Below, in pieces: positions 1 to 9,571 of a stretch of 14,434 nucleotides of DNA; the first letter of the stretch is position 1, and each line of letters starts with the position of its first letter. This DNA is from Pseudomonadota bacterium (GTDB lineage Bacteria; Pseudomonadota; Alphaproteobacteria; Sphingomonadales; Sphingomonadaceae): contig JAFAEZ010000069.1 in NCBI GenBank assembly GCA_023423775.1, positions 1-14,434 on the forward strand. Reading direction: 5' to 3'. The notes beneath the pieces were generated by a model. That model had not been told where the DNA came from. It searched no databases and saw only the letters and a program-made list of their open reading frames with translations. The position numbers were made by a program, and so were the translations under genes.

Positions 1-322
1 GCTCAGCCTTCTGCTGAGCGCGAGGATCGGCGGCAGGGACTTCGAGGCCGGCGGCGTCGGCCAATTCCTTCACCGCCTCCATGAACGGCAGGCCCTGCTT
101 GTCGGTCAGCCAGCGGATCGCGTCGCCATGCGCGCCGCAGCCGAAGCAATGATAGAAGCCCTTCTCGTCATTGACGGTGAAGCTCGGGGTCTTCTCATTG
201 TGGAACGGGCAGCAGGCCTTCCATTCGCGTCCGGCGCGCAGCAGCTTCGTCGACCGCCCGATCACGCTCGAAAGCTGCGTACGCGCCCGAACCTCGTCGA
301 GGAATTGGGGGGAGAGCGACAT
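1..322 (-). CDS. dnaG: DNA primase DnaG, N-terminal part (runs off the left edge)
   Basis: DnaG makes the RNA primers for DNA replication at the fork, working with the DnaB helicase. Only the first 107 codons are in the window; the gene is read leftward and continues past base 1. The translation starts MSLSPQFLDEVRARTQLSSV and contains the CHC2 zinc-finger, with ligands visible as C38, H41, C59 and C62 (CPFHNEKTPSF ... FYHCFGCGAHGDA). This finger recognises template DNA in the family. The ATG at 322-320 gives an N-terminus of normal position relative to the finger. The start is only 9 bp after the stop of the yqeY-like gene, so the two are probably cotranscribed. The catalytic TOPRIM and helicase-binding domains lie outside the window. 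Identification is secure. Confidence 0.96.
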   Translation of the reverse strand, partial: MSLSPQFLDEVRARTQLSSVIGRSTKLLRAGREWKACCPFHNEKTPSFTVNDEKGFYHCFGCGAHGDAIRWLTDKQGLPFMEAVKELADAAGLEVPAADPRAQQKAE

Positions 323-331
323 GCTCCCTTA

Positions 332-787
332 TCAGGCGGAGAGCCGCGCCTTCACAAGGCCGCTGGCCTTGCTCATGTCGAGGGCGCTGGCGTGGCGTTC
401 CTTGAGGACGGCCATGACGCGGCCCATGTCCTTGACGCTCGAGGCGCCGATCTCGGTGGCGATGGCGTCGATCGCGGCCTTGGTCTCCTCCTCGCTCATC
501 TGGGCGGGGAGGAAATCTTCGATCACCGCAACCTCGACCTTCTCCTGCTCGGCCAGCTCAGCGCGGCCGCCTTGTTCGTAGAGCGTGATCGATTCGCGGC
601 GCTGCTTGATCATCTTCTGGAGGACCTCGGTCACCAGAGCGTCGTCGTCCGGGGCCTTGTCGGCGGTGCGCAGCTCGATGTCGCGATTCTTGATCGCCGA
701 CTGGATCAGGCGGATGGTGCCGGTGCGCTGCTTGTCGCCGGCCTTCATCGCCGCGACCAGCGCAGCCTTGATGTCGTCACGAATCAT
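332..787 (-). CDS. GatB/YqeY domain protein
   Basis: This 151-residue protein is full length for the stand-alone YqeY family, whose fold resembles the C-terminal tail domain of the GatB subunit of Asp/Glu-tRNA amidotransferase. Its own biochemical role is not firmly established. It begins MIRDDIKAALVAAMKAGDKQ and carries the family landmarks: the early R-x-I-x-SAIKNRDIE helix, the central Q-x-I-K-QRRES segment, and IEDFLPAQMSEEE in the second half (about residues 90-102). The ATG at 787 has only a modest AGGA about 11 bases upstream. It precedes dnaG by 9 bp; YqeY genes beside dnaG are common in bacteria, often with rpsU and rpoD, but rpsU is absent here. Function in replication or translation is inference from context only. 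Confidence 0.93.
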   Translation of the reverse strand: MIRDDIKAALVAAMKAGDKQRTGTIRLIQSAIKNRDIELRTADKAPDDDALVTEVLQKMIKQRRESITLYEQGGRAELAEQEKVEVAVIEDFLPAQMSEEETKAAIDAIATEIGASSVKDMGRVMAVLKERHASALDMSKASGLVKARLSA

Positions 788-915
788 GGGTGCAAGGATC
801 CTGTTTGTCGGAAACCTCCACCATAGCGCCGGCTCTCGTTTTTTAATAGATTGACCCGGTGGGGTGCCGCACCTACCTACCCGGCCGTTTAGCCTACTGC
901 CCCGGAGACAATTGA
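788..915. promoter_or_regulatory. Divergent intergenic region between yqeY-dnaG and carAB
   Basis: This 128-bp gap must hold the start signals of two divergent transcription units. Rightward, TTGACC at 851-856 is a good -35 hexamer match, but the hexamer 17 bp further on (TACCTA, 874-879) is a poor -10, so the carA promoter call is tentative. A GGAG at 904-907 lies 8 bases before the carA ATG and is a convincing ribosome-binding site. A run of six T at 839-844 is not preceded by a strong stem and does not look like a terminator. I see no clear promoter for the leftward pair. Confidence 0.4.
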
Positions 916-2081
916 ATGGCCATCGCCAAACCCGCCGCCACGCCCTCAGGAGCGACAGGCGTATTGGTTTTGGCGGACGGCACCGTGATCTGGGGCAAGG
1001 GCTTCGGCGCCGAGGGCGAGGCGGTCGGCGAGGTGTGCTTCAACACAGCAATGACCGGCTATCAGGAGGTGATGACCGATCCCTCCTACGCGGCGCAGAT
1101 CATCAATTTCACCTTTCCCCACATCGGCAATGTCGGCGCCAATTACGAGGACGTCGAGGCCAACAACCCGCACGCTCTCGGGTGCATCGTCCGCCAGGAC
1201 GTAACCGAGCCGAGCAATTACCGCGCAACCCAGGATTTCGACGCCTGGATGAAGTCGAACGGCCGGATCGGCCTGGCCGGCGTCGATACGCGCGCGCTGA
1301 CCCGCAAGATCCGGCTCGGGGGTGCACCCAACGGCGTCATCGCCCACAATGCGAAGGGCGAGTTCGACCTGGACGCCTTGCTGGAGAAAGCGCGGGCTTG
1401 GCCCGGCCTCGAAGGCATGGACCTCGCCAAGGAAGTGTCCTGCGCCCAGATGTATCGCTGGAGCGGCGGTGGCTGGAAGCGCGGCGAGGGCTATGTAGAG
1501 CGCGGCGAGGACGAGAGCCTGCCGCATGTGGTTGCGATCGACTACGGCTCTAAGCGCAACATCTTCCGCAACCTCGCCGATGCCGGCGCGCGCGTGACCG
1601 TGCTGCCCGCGACTGCGACCTTCGAAGACGTCATGGCGCACGAGCCGGATGGCTTCTTCCTTTCCAACGGCCCCGGCGACCCCGCCGCAACCGGCGCCTA
1701 TGCCGTGCCAGTGATCCAGCAGATGCTGGAGACCGGCAAGCCGCTGTTCGGCATCTGCCTCGGCCACCAGATGCTCGGCCTCGCGGTCGGCGCCAAGACG
1801 ACCAAGATGCACCAGGGCCATCGCGGCGCCAATCATCCGGTGAAGCGCCTGTCCGACGGCCGCGTCGAGATCACCAGCATGAACCACGGCTTCGCGGTCG
1901 AGACCGAGACGCTGCCGGCCAATGCCCGTGCGACCCATATTTCGCTGTTCGATGGAAGCCTGGCCGGTCTGGAATTGACCGATCGCCCGGCCTTCAGCGT
2001 CCAATACCACCCCGAGGCCAGTCCCGGCCCACAGGACAGTGTCTATCTGTTCGAGAAATTCGTGGAGCAGTTGAACTCCTG

Positions 2082-2082
<1 letters not shown>
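916..2082 (+). CDS. carA: Carbamoyl-phosphate synthetase small (glutaminase) subunit
   Basis: CarA hydrolyses glutamine and passes ammonia through a tunnel to CarB for carbamoyl-phosphate, the precursor of pyrimidines and arginine. The 388-residue product has the family's usual length. The N-terminal CPSase domain (about 15-150) includes GEVCFNTAMTGYQEV at 38-52. The class I glutamine amidotransferase domain (about 205-388) shows the nucleophile C281 in FGICLGHQMLG, and the catalytic H365 and E367 in QYHPEASPGP. The ATG at 916 has a GGAG 8 bases upstream. The TGA stop shares its last base with the ATG of carB (TGATG), the usual arrangement for translational coupling of the two subunits. No key residue is missing. 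A long open frame on the opposite strand is a coding shadow. Confidence 0.98.
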
Positions 2083-5411
<3,329 letters not shown>

Positions 5412-5486
5412 TCCTGACAATTTGATCTCGAAGAGGTGGCCTTAATCCAAGTCCGCCGAGAAGAAGTTTTGACGAAAGGCAGTGAA

Positions 5487-5966
5487 ATGGCGACGGTAGA
5501 CAAGATGCCGATGCTGGCCGAAGGCTATGAAAAGCTGCAGACCGAAGTCCGGCACCTGAAAACTGTCGAGCGCCCCGCGATCATCGATGCGATCGAGGAA
5601 GCGCGCGCTCACGGCGACCTTTCGGAAAATGCCGAATACCATGCCGCCAAGGAGCGCCAGGGCCAGGTCGAAGCGCAGATCGCCGACATCGAGGACCGCC
5701 TGAGCCGGGCGATGGTGATCGATCCCAAGACGCTGTCCGGGGACAAGGTCGTGTTCGGTGCGACCGTCCACCTGCTCGACGATAACGACAAGCCGATCAA
5801 ATACCAGATCGTCGGCCAGACCGAGGCGGACGCCAAGATCGGCCGCATCTCTTATTCGTCGCCGCTCGGCCGCGCGCTGATCGGCCGCAGCGTCGGCGAT
5901 GACGTCGAGGTGTCGGCTCCGTCGGGCGACAAATATTATTCGATTGAAAAGGTCGAGTTCATCTAA
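5487..5966 (+). CDS. greA: Transcription elongation factor GreA
   Basis: GreA rescues backtracked RNA polymerase by inserting a coiled coil into the secondary channel and stimulating cleavage of the nascent RNA. With the ATG at 5487 the protein has 159 residues, matching the E. coli length of 158; an AAAGG at 5475-5479 lies 7 bases upstream and supports this start over an in-frame GTG at 5436. The N-terminal coiled coil (about 10-77) carries the acidic tip in ARAHGDLSENAEYHAAKERQ, with D44 and E47 corresponding to the catalytic-tip acids. The C-terminal FKBP-like domain (about 85-159) contains ISYSSPLGRALIG. It follows carB by 75 bp in the same direction, possibly with its own promoter, though no convincing hexamers were found. 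GreA rather than GreB is favoured by the tip and tail sequence. Confidence 0.97.
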   Translation: MATVDKMPMLAEGYEKLQTEVRHLKTVERPAIIDAIEEARAHGDLSENAEYHAAKERQGQVEAQIADIEDRLSRAMVIDPKTLSGDKVVFGATVHLLDDNDKPIKYQIVGQTEADAKIGRISYSSPLGRALIGRSVGDDVEVSAPSGDKYYSIEKVEFI

Positions 5967-5967
5967 G

Positions 5968-6609
5968 TTGCGTCCGCCGCAAAGCTGGGACAAAGCGCGC
6001 GCGACCCTGGCCATCGCGGCCGTCACCGCGCTCGCCTGGATCGTGCCGGTCCTGCTCGGTAGAGAGCTGGACGCGGCACTGTGGGCAGGCTTCATTCCGG
6101 CCCGGCTCGAAGGCTCGGTCAGCGCCGACGGGCTGGCGCCGGTTTGGCTGACGCCGCTCACCGCGACCCTCGTTCACGGCAACTTCGTCCATCTCGCTTT
6201 CAATCTGATGATGCTGCTCTTCTGCGGCCGCGCCACGGAGGCGATCCTCGGCGCCCGCGGGATCGTTATCCTCTACGTCGTCTCGGCTTACGTCGCAGCG
6301 GCGGCGATGTTTCTGGCCGATCCGGGCAGCGTCGGGCTGATGATCGGCGCGAGCGGTGCCGTCTCGGGAGTGTTCGGCGCCTATGCTTTGCTGTTCAGCC
6401 GCAACCGGGTGAACGTGGCGCACCCTTTGCTGGCGAAATGGCTCAACGTCGCCTGGATGGGGGCCGCCTGGATCGTGCTGCAGCTCATGTTCGGCTTCAT
6501 ATCGAGCGGCAGCGCGCAGCCGATCGCGGTCGGCGCCCATATAGGCGGCTTCTTCGCCGGCTTCGCACTCACCACGCCCTTGCTGCTACTCCGCTACCGC
6601 AAGGCGTGA
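5968..6609 (+). CDS. Rhomboid-family intramembrane serine protease
   Basis: Rhomboids cleave transmembrane substrates within the lipid bilayer. The 213-residue product is a polytopic inner-membrane protein with about six hydrophobic segments. It carries the rhomboid signature: H70-GNFVH-H75 and N79 in the helix-2 region, the catalytic serine S129 in GASGAVSGVFGAY, and the catalytic histidine H191 in GAHIGGFFAGF. The chosen start is the TTG at 5968, one base after the greA stop, with AAGG about 15 bases upstream. An upstream ATG at 5899 would add an arginine-rich, non-family leader lying out of frame inside greA, and is less likely. Close spacing suggests translation coupled to greA. The natural substrate cannot be inferred from context. 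The stop is 6 bp from the convergent DUF4170 gene, so the two units end nearly tail to tail. Confidence 0.92.
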   Translation: MRPPQSWDKARATLAIAAVTALAWIVPVLLGRELDAALWAGFIPARLEGSVSADGLAPVWLTPLTATLVHGNFVHLAFNLMMLLFCGRATEAILGARGIVILYVVSAYVAAAAMFLADPGSVGLMIGASGAVSGVFGAYALLFSRNRVNVAHPLLAKWLNVAWMGAAWIVLQLMFGFISSGSAQPIAVGAHIGGFFAGFALTTPLLLLRYRKA

Positions 6610-6615
6610 GGCAGC

Positions 6616-6846
6616 TCAGCCCTGGCCGACCTCGGCCAGCGACGGCTCGAGCAGGCGGTGGAGGTGCACCACCACATATTTCATCTCGGCATCGTCGACG
6701 GTGCGCTGGGCGTTGGCGCGCCACGCGTCGACCGCGCTTGCATAATCGGGGAAGAGGCCGACCAGGTGCACCGAGGGAAGATCGACGAAGTCCAGGCCTT
6801 GGGGATCCTTGACGCGTCCGCCGAATACCAGATGCATTTTGCTCAT
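6616..6846 (-). CDS. DUF4170 domain protein
   Basis: This 76-residue protein of unknown function matches what I recall of the DUF4170 family of alphaproteobacteria: a HLVFGGRVKDPQGLDFVDL opening (about 5-23), a LFPDYASAVDAWRANAQRT centre (about 31-49) and a DDAEMKYVVVHLHRLLEP end (about 51-68). It is probably cytoplasmic; no signal peptide or membrane segment is visible. The ATG at 6846 is preferred because GAGG lies about 9 bases upstream. A longer reading from 6903 would translate through an inverted repeat and adds a segment that looks unrelated. It lies 71 bp downstream of the MlaC-type gene on the same strand and may share its transcript. The roughly FDP-AW layout suggests a compact alpha/beta fold, but no activity is known. 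Confidence 0.85.
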   Translation of the reverse strand: MSKMHLVFGGRVKDPQGLDFVDLPSVHLVGLFPDYASAVDAWRANAQRTVDDAEMKYVVVHLHRLLEPSLAEVGQG

Positions 6847-6865
6847 GTTCGCCTCGATCTTTTGG

Positions 6866-6896
6866 GGTTGGCGACCGCCTAGCACGATCGCCAACC
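6866..6896. repeat. Inverted repeat between the mlaC-like and DUF4170 genes
   Basis: GGTTGGCGA (6866-6874) and TCGCCAACC (6888-6896) form a perfect 9-bp stem with a 13-base loop in the 71-bp gap between two leftward genes. On the minus strand it is followed by CCAAAAGA rather than a T run, so it is not a textbook intrinsic terminator. It could weaken readthrough, stabilise a 3' end, or be an operator for the DUF4170 gene. Confidence 0.55.
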
Positions 6897-6917
6897 GAGG
6901 CAAGCCGGGAGAGTTGC

Positions 6918-7499
6918 TTAGCCACGCCTTTTCATGAATGCGACGAGCGCGTCGAAGCCGTTGCGTTGCACGTAGGAATCGAAATCGGCGCGCTGGGCGA
7001 CGGCGAGGTTCACGCCGTTCACCGTGAGGTTGCTCACTTTGTAACCATTGCCGCTCTTGGTGAGGGTCCAGACGGCATTGGCCGGGCGCGAGCCGGGCTT
7101 GGTCACCTGGGTCAGAACCGCCGCGCTATTGCCCTGGTTCTGGACGCGGACGACCTTGATGCTGGCATTGGCATAATCATAGAGCCGGTCGGCATAGGTG
7201 CCGACGATGAAATTCGGAAAGGCGGCCTTGTAGGCCTGGTACTGGGCCGGCTTCAGCGAGGGGCGCCAGCGCTGGATCAATTTGTCGCCGATCGCGTCGA
7301 CCGCGAAATGCTGCGACAGCAATGAGCGGAACTGGCCGCGCGCCGCGGCGCGGTTGCCTTTCAGCACGCCGAACCCGGTCTGGGCGAGGCTCTGCACGAA
7401 ACGGCCCGGATCGCTGTTGTCGACCGCGGCCTGGGCCGGGGCGGTAAAGGCGATGGCCGCGAGTAGGAAGGCGGCGCCGGACTTGGTGATAAGCTGCAT
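6918..7499 (-). CDS. MlaC/Ttg2D-type periplasmic lipid-binding protein
   Basis: MlaC-family proteins carry phospholipids across the periplasm between an outer-membrane partner and the MlaFEDB ABC transporter in the inner membrane. The 193-residue product starts with a clear Sec signal peptide: a short K-containing head, a hydrophobic core (about 8-20) and an APAQA cleavage site, giving a mature protein from about A25. The mature part has the family layout: a helical opening (DPGRFVQSLAQTGFGVLKG), the segment around QRWRPSLKPAQYQAYKAAFP, and a C-terminal beta part ending in VNGVNLAVAQRADFDSYVQR. The ATG at 7499 has a strong AAAGGAG 9 bases upstream; a reading from 7547 would precede the signal peptide and is rejected. 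No mlaD, mlaE or mlaF gene is adjacent, so the partner transporter is elsewhere or absent. Toluene tolerance naming is historical only. Confidence 0.86.
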   Translation of the reverse strand: MQLITKSGAAFLLAAIAFTAPAQAAVDNSDPGRFVQSLAQTGFGVLKGNRAAARGQFRSLLSQHFAVDAIGDKLIQRWRPSLKPAQYQAYKAAFPNFIVGTYADRLYDYANASIKVVRVQNQGNSAAVLTQVTKPGSRPANAVWTLTKSGNGYKVSNLTVNGVNLAVAQRADFDSYVQRNGFDALVAFMKRRG

Positions 7500-7511
7500 C
7501 AATCGAAACTC

Positions 7512-7527
7512 CTTTGGACCGCCAAAG
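7512..7527 (-). promoter_or_regulatory. Small hairpin overlapping the ribosome-binding site of the mlaC-like gene
   Basis: On the minus strand CTTTGG-CGGT-CCAAAG folds as a perfect 6-bp stem with a 4-base loop. The 3' arm contains the AAAG of the AAAGGAG ribosome-binding site of the gene starting at 7499. Folding would therefore partly hide that site. A regulatory effect is inference. Confidence 0.4.
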
Positions 7528-7552
7528 ACGCACGGACGCGCGCCCAAGTTCC
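7527..7552 (-). promoter_or_regulatory. EcfG-like promoter candidate upstream of the mlaC-like gene
   Basis: Reading leftward, GGAAC (7552-7548), a 17-base spacer and CGTC (7530-7527) match eight of nine fixed positions of the GGAAC-N16/17-CGTT element recognised by the alphaproteobacterial general stress sigma factor EcfG. The element sits 28 bp upstream of the ATG, leaving a short leader. It overlaps the large hairpin at 7537-7588, so the match may be partly accidental. Confidence 0.35.
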
Positions 7553-7588
7553 GGATTTCCTTGAGGAAGTCCAGTCCTTGGGCGCGCG
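7537..7588. terminator. Nested hairpin after the four-gene block
   Basis: A perfect 12-bp outer stem (CGCGCGCCCAAG at 7537-7548 with CTTGGGCGCGCG at 7577-7588) encloses a second 8-bp stem with one G-T wobble (GGATTTCC 7553-7560 with GGAAGTCC 7565-7572) and a TTGA loop. Only a 4-by-4 internal loop separates them. It lies 10 bp beyond the stop of the leftward gene ending at 7599. No T run follows on the minus strand, so it may be an RNA-stabilising or attenuating structure rather than a classical terminator. Confidence 0.5.
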
Positions 7589-7598
7589 CATCAAGCCT

Positions 7599-8120
7599 TT
7601 ATTGCGGCTGCGATCCGCCCTTCAGCGTCTGCGCGGCGGCGCCGGCCGAGGTCCGCACCGCCTCGCCGGCATTGCTGGCGAGCTCGTTGAGCTTTTGCTT
7701 GGCGGCATCCTTGTTGAGACCTAGCTCGTCGAGCTTGCCGGTGCCGGCCTCGCGCGCGGCCCGCGCCGCCTCGCGTGCCGTGTCGGTCACCCGCCGGCCA
7801 TAATCGCCGAGCAATTCCTGTTCGCGGCGGCTGCGCGGCAGGATCGCACCGAGCAGGGCGCCGATCGCCAGCCCGCCGACCAACGCTCCGACCGGATTGG
7901 AATCGATGCCATCGGCGGTGCGCTGCGTGGCGCGCGACGCACTATCGCGGGCCGTGCTGTAAGCGTTGGCGGTGCGCTGGCGGGCGGCGCTATAGGCATC
8001 GCCGGCGCGGGTGCGGGCGCTCGTCGCGGTCTCGCGGACGCGATCCGCTGCAGCCGACAGGCGGCCGCCTTCGCTCGTGCCCGCGTTGTCGCCGCGTGTG
8101 TTGTCGGTCGTCGTCGTCAT
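7599..8120 (-). CDS. Glycine-zipper protein with 11-residue helical repeats (last gene of block)
   Basis: I do not recognise a named gene. The 173-residue product has a polar Thr/Asn/Gly-rich N-terminus (1-20). Four consecutive 11-residue units follow at 27-37, 38-48, 49-59 and 60-70; the second and third read RAGDAYSAARQ and RTANAYSTARD, with R at position 1 and AR at 9-10 also in the first. Next is a Gly/Ala-rich hydrophobic stretch (about 76-95, NPVGALVGGLAIGALLGAIL), and then a long charged amphipathic tail to residue 165. The hydrophobic stretch resembles the membrane anchor of ElaB/YqjD/DUF883 proteins, though placed centrally. The unit pattern recalls group 3 LEA proteins; this is a resemblance, not an assignment. 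The ATG at 8120 overlaps the previous stop as ATGA and has AAGGAG 7 bases upstream. A role in envelope or desiccation stress is inference. Confidence 0.8.
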   Translation of the reverse strand: MTTTTDNTRGDNAGTSEGGRLSAAADRVRETATSARTRAGDAYSAARQRTANAYSTARDSASRATQRTADGIDSNPVGALVGGLAIGALLGAILPRSRREQELLGDYGRRVTDTAREAARAAREAGTGKLDELGLNKDAAKQKLNELASNAGEAVRTSAGAAAQTLKGGSQPQ

Positions 8121-8509
8121 GCGTTCACTCCTTCATATTGAGACCTCTTCACCCGCGGGGCGGTGAGGTCATAGTCTGGATCATGGTCTAGGTTTGCGTG
8201 GATGGTGCCCGGCGGCTCATCGCCGCGGCCGGCGAAGAGGCCGGTGGCGAAGCGCCACAAAGGCTCGCGCGCCAGGAACAGGGCGATTCCGGCAACTACG
8301 CCGGACACTGTTCCGGGCCGTTCCTTGACCGCCGTCATGGCCTCATCCGCGAGCGCGCCGCTCTTCTCGCGGACGCCGTCCCAGGCATTGTGCGCGATCG
8401 TGCCGGGCTTCAGGCGATATTGCAGCGCACCGAGCGTCGACTGGAACCGTTGCCGGGCCTGGACGACCTCGCGCTGAGCGCTTTCAAGCCGTGCTCTGTC
8501 CGGGCTCAT
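8117..8509 (-). CDS. DUF3618-like membrane-associated protein
   Basis: This 130-residue protein of unknown function resembles DUF3618. It has an N-terminal helical region with regularly spaced Arg and Gln (SPDRARLESAQREVVQARQR, 2-21), then TLGALQYRLKPGTIAHNAW (about 25-43), where the family has a T-x-x-x-L-x-x-RL-x-P motif. A weakly hydrophobic segment with TVSGVVAGIALFLA lies at about 67-80, followed by an acidic, histidine-containing tail. No signal peptide is visible. The ATG at 8509 overlaps the TGA of the holin-family gene as ATGA; a longer reading from 8617 would run inside that gene and adds an arginine-rich leader, so it is rejected. Its own stop overlaps the next start in the same ATGA fashion. 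Genes of this kind are often found beside holin-family and DUF883-like genes in sphingomonads and rhizobia (recalled, not checked). Confidence 0.82.
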   Translation of the reverse strand: MSPDRARLESAQREVVQARQRFQSTLGALQYRLKPGTIAHNAWDGVREKSGALADEAMTAVKERPGTVSGVVAGIALFLAREPLWRFATGLFAGRGDEPPGTIHANLDHDPDYDLTAPRVKRSQYEGVNA

Positions 8510-8892
8510 GGACGATTCTCCCCGGCCGCGAGCGCGGCCTTTTCCTCGGCCGTTCCCGACAACGCGCTCATCCGCGCAGCGCCGAACCGGACCAGCAGGA
8601 AGGCGATCAGGCCGCACACCGCGAGCACGATCAGGCCGCCTGCGACCGGGCCGACGAGGGGCGCCAATCCCATCACCAGCCCGACCATGAAGGCGATCAG
8701 CCCCGACAAGGCGAGCAGGGCGCCGGCCACCAGGGCGACGATGCCGGCCTTGGCCTGGCCGGCGCGGTGGCGCGCGATCTCCTTGTAGAGATTGACCTCC
8801 GCGCTGACGAACGCCTTGCCGTCGCCGACCAACTGGTGGAACAGGTCGCCGATCGAGCTCTCCGTCTGCGGGGTCTCCACCCTCGCGTCCAA
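8506..8892 (-). CDS. 'Phage holin family' two-helix membrane protein (Phage_holin_3_6-like)
   Basis: This 128-residue inner-membrane protein has an amphipathic N-terminal part (about 12-48, including SIGDLFHQLVGDGKAFVSAE) followed by two strongly hydrophobic helices at about 50-74 and 78-103, separated by a short Pro/Gly turn (LAPLVGPVAGG), and a polar tail. That plan matches the family annotated as Phage_holin_3_6 or Holin-X, whose chromosomal members are not phage lysis genes; their function is unknown. No endolysin or other phage gene is nearby. The likely start is a TTG at 8892, with GGGAG 7 bases upstream and only 2 bp after the previous stop. A GTG at 8880 is possible but its ribosome-binding site would be too close. 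It lies second in the four-gene overlapping block. Confidence 0.85.
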   Translation of the reverse strand: MDARVETPQTESSIGDLFHQLVGDGKAFVSAEVNLYKEIARHRAGQAKAGIVALVAGALLALSGLIAFMVGLVMGLAPLVGPVAGGLIVLAVCGLIAFLLVRFGAARMSALSGTAEEKAALAAGENRP

Positions 8893-8894
8893 GG

Positions 8895-9524
8895 TCAGGC
8901 TCCCGTGGCCGGGCCGCCGGCCGAGCTGGCGCCGGAGGTGCCGCCAGCGTCGGTGCCGAGGCTGGGATCGGGCGTGAAGTTCACGTCGCGCTCACCTTCC
9001 TCGGGCATGCCGGCCTTGACCAGGCGGACCAGGGCGAAGCCGACCGCTGCCGCGACGCCGATCGCCACCGCCGGGCTCTTGCGAACGAGGTTGCGAGCGT
9101 CGTCATACAATTCGTCGACGGGCTTGTTGCGGAGCGTGTCGGCGTAGCCGGAAACGGCGTCGGCGGCCTGGCGCGCATAACGGCCATATTGCTCGCCGAG
9201 GCGCTCGTCGATCGAGTCGGCTGCTTCGTTCACGACACGCGAGAAATCCTCGAGCGCGGTGGTGGCGCGCTGCTTGCCGTCCTCGGCATATTCGCGGGCC
9301 TTGGAGCCGGCCTGGTCGCGTAGCGAGTTGGCGCTGTCGCGCAGCTGCTGCTTGACCGGCGCATTGGAGGAGCCGGCCGTGGTGCCGCCGGTATCGTCGG
9401 TGCCGGCGCTGCCCACGAAGCCGCCGCCCGATCCTGTGTCCGCGCCGCTGTCGTTGGTGGTGGCCATAGCGCCGTTGATGATGTGATCGGTGCCTTCAGG
9501 CAGTTCGGAATTGCGAGGGGGCAT
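8895..9524 (-). CDS. DUF883-like helical protein with C-proximal membrane anchor (first gene of block)
   Basis: No specific gene name can be given. The 209-residue product has a low-complexity Gly/Ser/Thr/Asp region (about 20-55), a long charged amphipathic region (about 57-149, with 11-residue spacing visible in 61-93) and a short hydrophobic segment, SPAVAIGVAAAVGFALVRLV (150-169). In DUF883/ElaB/YqjD proteins such a segment ends the chain and anchors the protein, or ribosomes bound to it, at the inner membrane; here about 35 extra Gly/Ser-rich residues follow. The ATG at 9524 has GGAGG 9 bases upstream; the internal ATG at 9467 lacks one. This is the first gene of the block, and an EcfG-like promoter lies 48 bp upstream. 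Ribosome binding or a stress role is inference from weak family resemblance. Confidence 0.8.
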   Translation of the reverse strand: MPPRNSELPEGTDHIINGAMATTNDSGADTGSGGGFVGSAGTDDTGGTTAGSSNAPVKQQLRDSANSLRDQAGSKAREYAEDGKQRATTALEDFSRVVNEAADSIDERLGEQYGRYARQAADAVSGYADTLRNKPVDELYDDARNLVRKSPAVAIGVAAAVGFALVRLVKAGMPEEGERDVNFTPDPSLGTDAGGTSGASSAGGPATGA

Positions 9525-9571
9525 GGGCTGTTTCCTCCAAGGTTTTGATGGCTAATCCTCTTGCGACTCGA

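Noticed and set aside
839..844. Intrinsic terminator suggested by the TTTTTT run before carA
   Set aside because: No strong stem precedes the run and no rightward gene ends here.
946..2010. 354-codon open frame on the minus strand opposite carA
   Set aside because: It is entirely inside carA, which has all catalytic residues; explained by GC-biased third positions.
5469..5474. TTGACG just before greA as a -35 box
   Set aside because: A start from it would fall inside greA, after the ATG, so it cannot serve this gene.
5436..5486. GTG start giving a 17-residue longer GreA
   Set aside because: The extension does not resemble GreA, while the ATG at 5487 has a well-placed AAAGG and gives the standard length.
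6622..6639. 8-bp inverted repeat with a 2-base centre as a bidirectional terminator between the rhomboid and DUF4170 genes
   Set aside because: It lies inside the DUF4170 coding region, has almost no loop and no T run on either side; likely a chance result of Leu/Ala/Glu/Val codons.
8506..8892. Prophage lysis module suggested by the holin-family protein
   Set aside because: No endolysin, spanin, structural or integrase gene is nearby. Neighbours are DUF-type envelope proteins, and chromosomal members of this family are common outside prophages.
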